A stretch of 8,763 nucleotides of DNA from JBEEOW01 sp041191405 (GTDB taxonomy: Bacteria; Bacteroidota; Bacteroidia; Cytophagales; UBA9547), in NCBI GenBank assembly GCA_041191405.1, contig JBEEOW010000060.1, positions 1-8,763 of the forward strand, written 5' to 3'. Under the pieces are notes generated by a model. That model worked only from the letters and a program-made list of their open reading frames with translations, was not told where the DNA came from and did no database searches. Shown in pieces: positions 6,896-8,763 of this stretch (its first letter is position 1; every line of letters begins with the position of its first letter). The translations under genes were made by a program, and so were the position numbers.

Positions 6896-7314
6896 TTTTT
6901 TGTATTCGGCTTTTTCTCTTTTGTCCTGATTAATAATGCATAAAATCCAGTTGAAACAATTCCAACTTTATATTTTAATGCAGTCCTATCTAGTAAGGTA
7001 ATTTCCAAAACACTTTTGTCATTTACAGAATATTTATATTTACCAACTATGCTATCTGTTTTTTGCTTAAAGGAATATTTAACAATCGTCAATATACTGT
7101 CTCTGAAATTCCAGATTGTCACGTCTTCATTGATTGAGTTTCTTGGATAAATTAGTTTTGCTAATGGGATATTTATGCCGGATTTGAAGGTTAAATCCGA
7201 TATGTTTGATGATGATGTCCAAGTCGAAATGTTTAGCTCGTCAAAAAATAATGACTGTCCAATACAAGTCAGAGTCGAAATTAAGAGTAATATAGTCAAA
7301 CTAATATTTTTCAT
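6892..7314 (-). CDS. Small exported protein of unknown function
   Basis: A 140-residue protein with a clear N-terminal signal: MKN, a hydrophobic core ISLTILLLISTL, and a TCIGQS cleavage region around residues 16-21. The cysteine at 17 is preceded by threonine, so signal peptidase I cleavage near GQ fits better than lipidation. The mature part is rich in beta-strand-like alternation (TIWNFRDSILTIVKYSF, GKYKYSVNDKSVLEITLL, ALKYKVGIVSTGFYALLI) and ends in a lysine-rich tail, suggesting a compact lipocalin-like or META-like beta barrel in the periplasm; that is inference only. AGGGG (CCCCT at 7321-7325 on the plus strand) lies 6 bases before the ATG, an unusually good Shine-Dalgarno site for this phylum. 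It overlaps the next minus-strand gene by 4 bases, forming a two-gene unit. Confidence 0.7.
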   Translation of the reverse strand: MKNISLTILLLISTLTCIGQSLFFDELNISTWTSSSNISDLTFKSGINIPLAKLIYPRNSINEDVTIWNFRDSILTIVKYSFKQKTDSIVGKYKYSVNDKSVLEITLLDRTALKYKVGIVSTGFYALLIRTKEKKPNTKK

Positions 7315-7397
7315 TTTCTACCCCTGTTGGTTTTATGGAATTATGCTAAATTTTTTAGATTCATTGTAATGTTAATTAATTCTTTTATTAATAAAAA

Positions 7398-7608
7398 ATG
7401 TTGTTAGTTAAAATACTTATCAACTGCGTTAATGGTGCAGGCACACCAATAATGGAAAATTGTGCTTTTTGGGGCTGCTTATACGAATATATCTTTACTC
7501 CATGAAATTGGAAAAACAATAGCTCCGCTTGTCTTTCTTGGAATTATGAGTATTTCTTACTTGTTTTATATCAAAATCAATAAAACTGTAGATACAACAA
7601 ATGTTTAA
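7398..7608 (+). pseudogene. Degraded membrane-protein gene, 3' end overlapping the oxidoreductase
   Basis: The frame open from 7453 to the TAA at 7606-7608 encodes a convincing C-terminal membrane segment and tail: GAAYTNISLLHEIGKTIAP, LVFLGIMSISYLFYIK, then INKTVDTTNV. It has only a weak GTG start at 7462. Upstream, another frame starts at ATG 7398 and reads MLLVKILINCVNGAGT to about 7472; deleting one G from the GGGG at 7471-7474 would join the two into about 70 residues. Either this is a small gene with a frameshift, or only the end of a longer transporter-like gene survives. The stop overlaps the oxidoreductase ATG at 7601 by 8 bases (ATGTTTAA), the arrangement of a former operon. The family is not identified. 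Confidence 0.5.
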
Positions 7609-8431
7609 AAACGTTGTTAGTGTAATATGTTGCTTTATTTCTTTACTATCTTGTGGTCAAGATGTAAAAAATGATTCAACCAAAAATGCAAAACCAATTC
7701 AAACAATTATTAAAGCGAATAAAATGAAAGTAGAAATTTGGAGTGATGTAATGTGTCCGTTTTGTTACATAGGGAAACGCAAATTTGAGAAGGCTCTTAA
7801 CCAATTTACAGAAAACAAGGACATTGAGATTATTTGGAAAAGTTACCAACTTGACCCTAATTCTGTTACCGACCCAAGTCTGAATTCTATCAAACATTTG
7901 GCACAAAAGAAAGGTTGGTCTGAATCGCAAGCCAAAGAAACCAGCGAATATGTTACCAATATTGCAAAGCAAGTGGGGTTAACATTTAACTTTGATAAAG
8001 CTGTGGTTGCCAATTCATTTGACGCACACCGACTTTCGCATTTGGCACTTGAGAAAGGTGTTCAAGATAAATTAGAAGAGGCATTATTTAAAGCTTATTT
8101 TACGGATGGCAAAAACACCGCCGATGCTAAAACTTTACTTGAACTTGGGTTGAGTGTTGGTTTAAGTGAAGCCGATATTAATAAAGTATTGTCAAGCAAC
8201 CAATATGCTGATGACGTAAAATTTGATATCAACGAAGCTAATCAGTTGGGAGTTAGAGGCGTACCTTTCTTTGTATTTGACAGAAAATATGCAGTTTCGG
8301 GAGCACAAGAAAGTGATACATTCTTTAAAACCCTTGAAAAAGCCTATGCTGAATGGCGTAAAGCCAACCCAAAAACTACTTTAGATGTTACCGAAGGGGC
8401 AGTTTGCACGCCTGATGGGGAGTGTAAATAG
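7601..8431 (+). CDS. DsbA-family (FrnE-like) thiol oxidoreductase with lipoprotein signal
   Basis: A 276-residue thioredoxin-fold protein of the FrnE branch of the DSBA family, which handles dithiol-disulfide exchange. The conserved domain begins at residue 42 (MKVEIWSDVMCPFCYIGK), with the redox pair C52-P-F-C55, the family motif NSFDAHRL at 138-145, and the cis-proline loop GVRGVPFFVFD with Pro222. The tail carries a second pair, C269 and C275 (CTPDGEC), like the extra C-terminal cysteine motif known in FrnE proteins. FrnE relatives usually start at the equivalent of Met42 (ATG 7724) and are cytosolic. Here 41 extra residues supply a signal with SLLSC (Cys18) followed by GQDVKND, so a periplasm-facing lipoprotein is predicted from the first ATG. 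Both starts are A-rich at the ribosome-binding region, so dual products are possible. The overlap with the upstream stop supports 7601. No gene symbol is assigned with certainty; frnE is the nearest name. Confidence 0.88.
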   Translation: MFKNVVSVICCFISLLSCGQDVKNDSTKNAKPIQTIIKANKMKVEIWSDVMCPFCYIGKRKFEKALNQFTENKDIEIIWKSYQLDPNSVTDPSLNSIKHLAQKKGWSESQAKETSEYVTNIAKQVGLTFNFDKAVVANSFDAHRLSHLALEKGVQDKLEEALFKAYFTDGKNTADAKTLLELGLSVGLSEADINKVLSSNQYADDVKFDINEANQLGVRGVPFFVFDRKYAVSGAQESDTFFKTLEKAYAEWRKANPKTTLDVTEGAVCTPDGECK

Positions 8432-8503
8432 TTGGTTGGAGTTTAGGGGTGAGAGTTAAGAGTTTTTGAAAAATATTTGAAACTCGAAAAATTAAATTTA
8501 CGG

Positions 8504-8524
8504 TTGCTGAGCCTGTCGAAGCAA
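8504..8524. repeat. REP-like element, TTGCT-AGCAA around GAGCCTGTCGA
   Basis: TTGCT (8504-8508) and AGCAA (8520-8524) flank GAGCCTGTCGA. The core, on the other strand TCGACAGGCTC, is the heart of a short repetitive extragenic sequence seen between genes in many bacterial genomes (recalled knowledge). It lies 72 bases after the oxidoreductase stop and before its likely terminator, a usual place for such elements. The bases around it are AT-rich, so this GC-richer patch stands out. Confidence 0.5.
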
Positions 8525-8567
8525 TAGTAAAATTTATTTTTCGCTGAAAATACTTTAGAATATCTTT

Positions 8568-8603
8568 AAATCCCAATAAGGTAAGCCTTGTTGGGATTTT
8601 TTT
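8568..8603 (+). terminator. Rho-independent terminator downstream of the oxidoreductase
   Basis: A 14-bp stem AAATCCCAATAAGG (8568-8581) / CCTTGTTGGGATTT (8586-8599) with one T-G pair and loop TAAG leads into seven Ts (8597-8603). It is 136 bases past the oxidoreductase stop, with only the REP-like element and no supported gene between, so it probably ends that transcript. Confidence 0.87.
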
Positions 8604-8763
8604 ATTTAGTAGGAATTTTTAGTTCAATTAAACTAATTGTAACTACTCAGCCCATAATTTAAACTATTTCTATATGATAAATCTAAAAATGTGGATAAGT
8701 TAAACGCAAAAAAGTGCATCTCAAGCCTGAAAATAAAGGTATTTTTTTGAATAATTTTATAGG
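8604..8763. other. AT-rich gene-free end of window with one DnaA-box match
   Basis: No open frame here can be supported. TGTGGATAA at 8690-8698 is a perfect DnaA-box sequence (TTATCCACA on the minus strand), but it is single within the visible 160 bases. The final bases are rich in A and T and may be the leader of a gene to the right. An origin of replication cannot be claimed from one box. Confidence 0.35.

Noticed and set aside
7175..7369. Plus-strand 64-codon frame opposite the exported minus-strand protein
   Set aside because: It overlaps the signal-peptide end of a better supported gene and its content is the complement of that gene plus intergenic AT-rich DNA.
7434..7447. GGTGCAGGCACACC as an integron attC-like palindrome
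   Set aside because: The arms pair imperfectly around a very short loop and no flanking core sites of the attC type are convincing.
7676..7972. Minus-strand 98-codon frame
   Set aside because: It is antisense to the well conserved catalytic part of the oxidoreductase gene.
8388..8576. Minus-strand 62-codon frame
   Set aside because: It crosses the oxidoreductase end, the REP-like element and non-coding DNA, with no start signal or recognisable protein character.

Overview
The window reads as chromosomal DNA of a low-GC member of the Bacteroidota. The main reason is the 1675-residue secreted protein that ends in a type IX secretion (T9SS) type A sorting domain. Supporting signs are lipoproteins with Bacteroidota-type signals, A-rich leaders without clear Shine-Dalgarno sites before most genes, and a TAnnTTTG-type -7 box. 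The genus cannot be named from this sequence.

Layout, left to right. Positions 1-77 look like the right end of something integrated further left. They are followed by only the 3' part of a tRNA-Thr(TGT) gene (78-120) and a hairpin terminator (129-164), which is the usual scar of tyrosine-recombinase integration into a tRNA gene. After an AT-rich leader comes the dominant gene (435-5462, +). It encodes a modular surface or secreted protein: signal peptide, Asp-box beta-propeller region, PKD, CARDB, F5/8-type-C (discoidin), five tandem Ig-like repeats and the T9SS sorting domain. A strong terminator closes it (5505-5539). Next is a 139-residue lipoprotein (5654-6073, +) whose exported part is a single divergent copy of the same Ig-like module, again followed by a terminator (6135-6169).

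The minus strand then carries a small, unrecognised two-gene unit: a 140-residue exported protein (7314 down to 6892) overlapping by ATGA a second gene (6895 downward). The second gene appears to be broken by a frameshift, its C-terminal half lying in another frame (6639-6289).

On the plus strand, the degraded 3' end of a membrane-protein gene (within 7398-7608) overlaps the start of a DsbA-family, FrnE-like thiol oxidoreductase (7601-8431). This oxidoreductase unusually carries a lipoprotein signal in front of the normal cytosolic start. The last 330 bases hold a REP-like element, a terminator and a lone DnaA-box match, with no gene that I can support.

How the parts may work together (inference): the giant protein would be exported by the Sec system and T9SS and displayed or released as an adhesin or glycan-binding factor. 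The neighbouring Ig-like lipoprotein could be its outer-membrane partner or a decayed paralogue; a GTAGTAC motif upstream of both genes hints at shared control. The right half, with a tRNA scar to the left, a frameshifted gene, a truncated gene and unknown small exported proteins, has the look of accessory, rearranging DNA. I found no CRISPR array, transposase or complete defence system.
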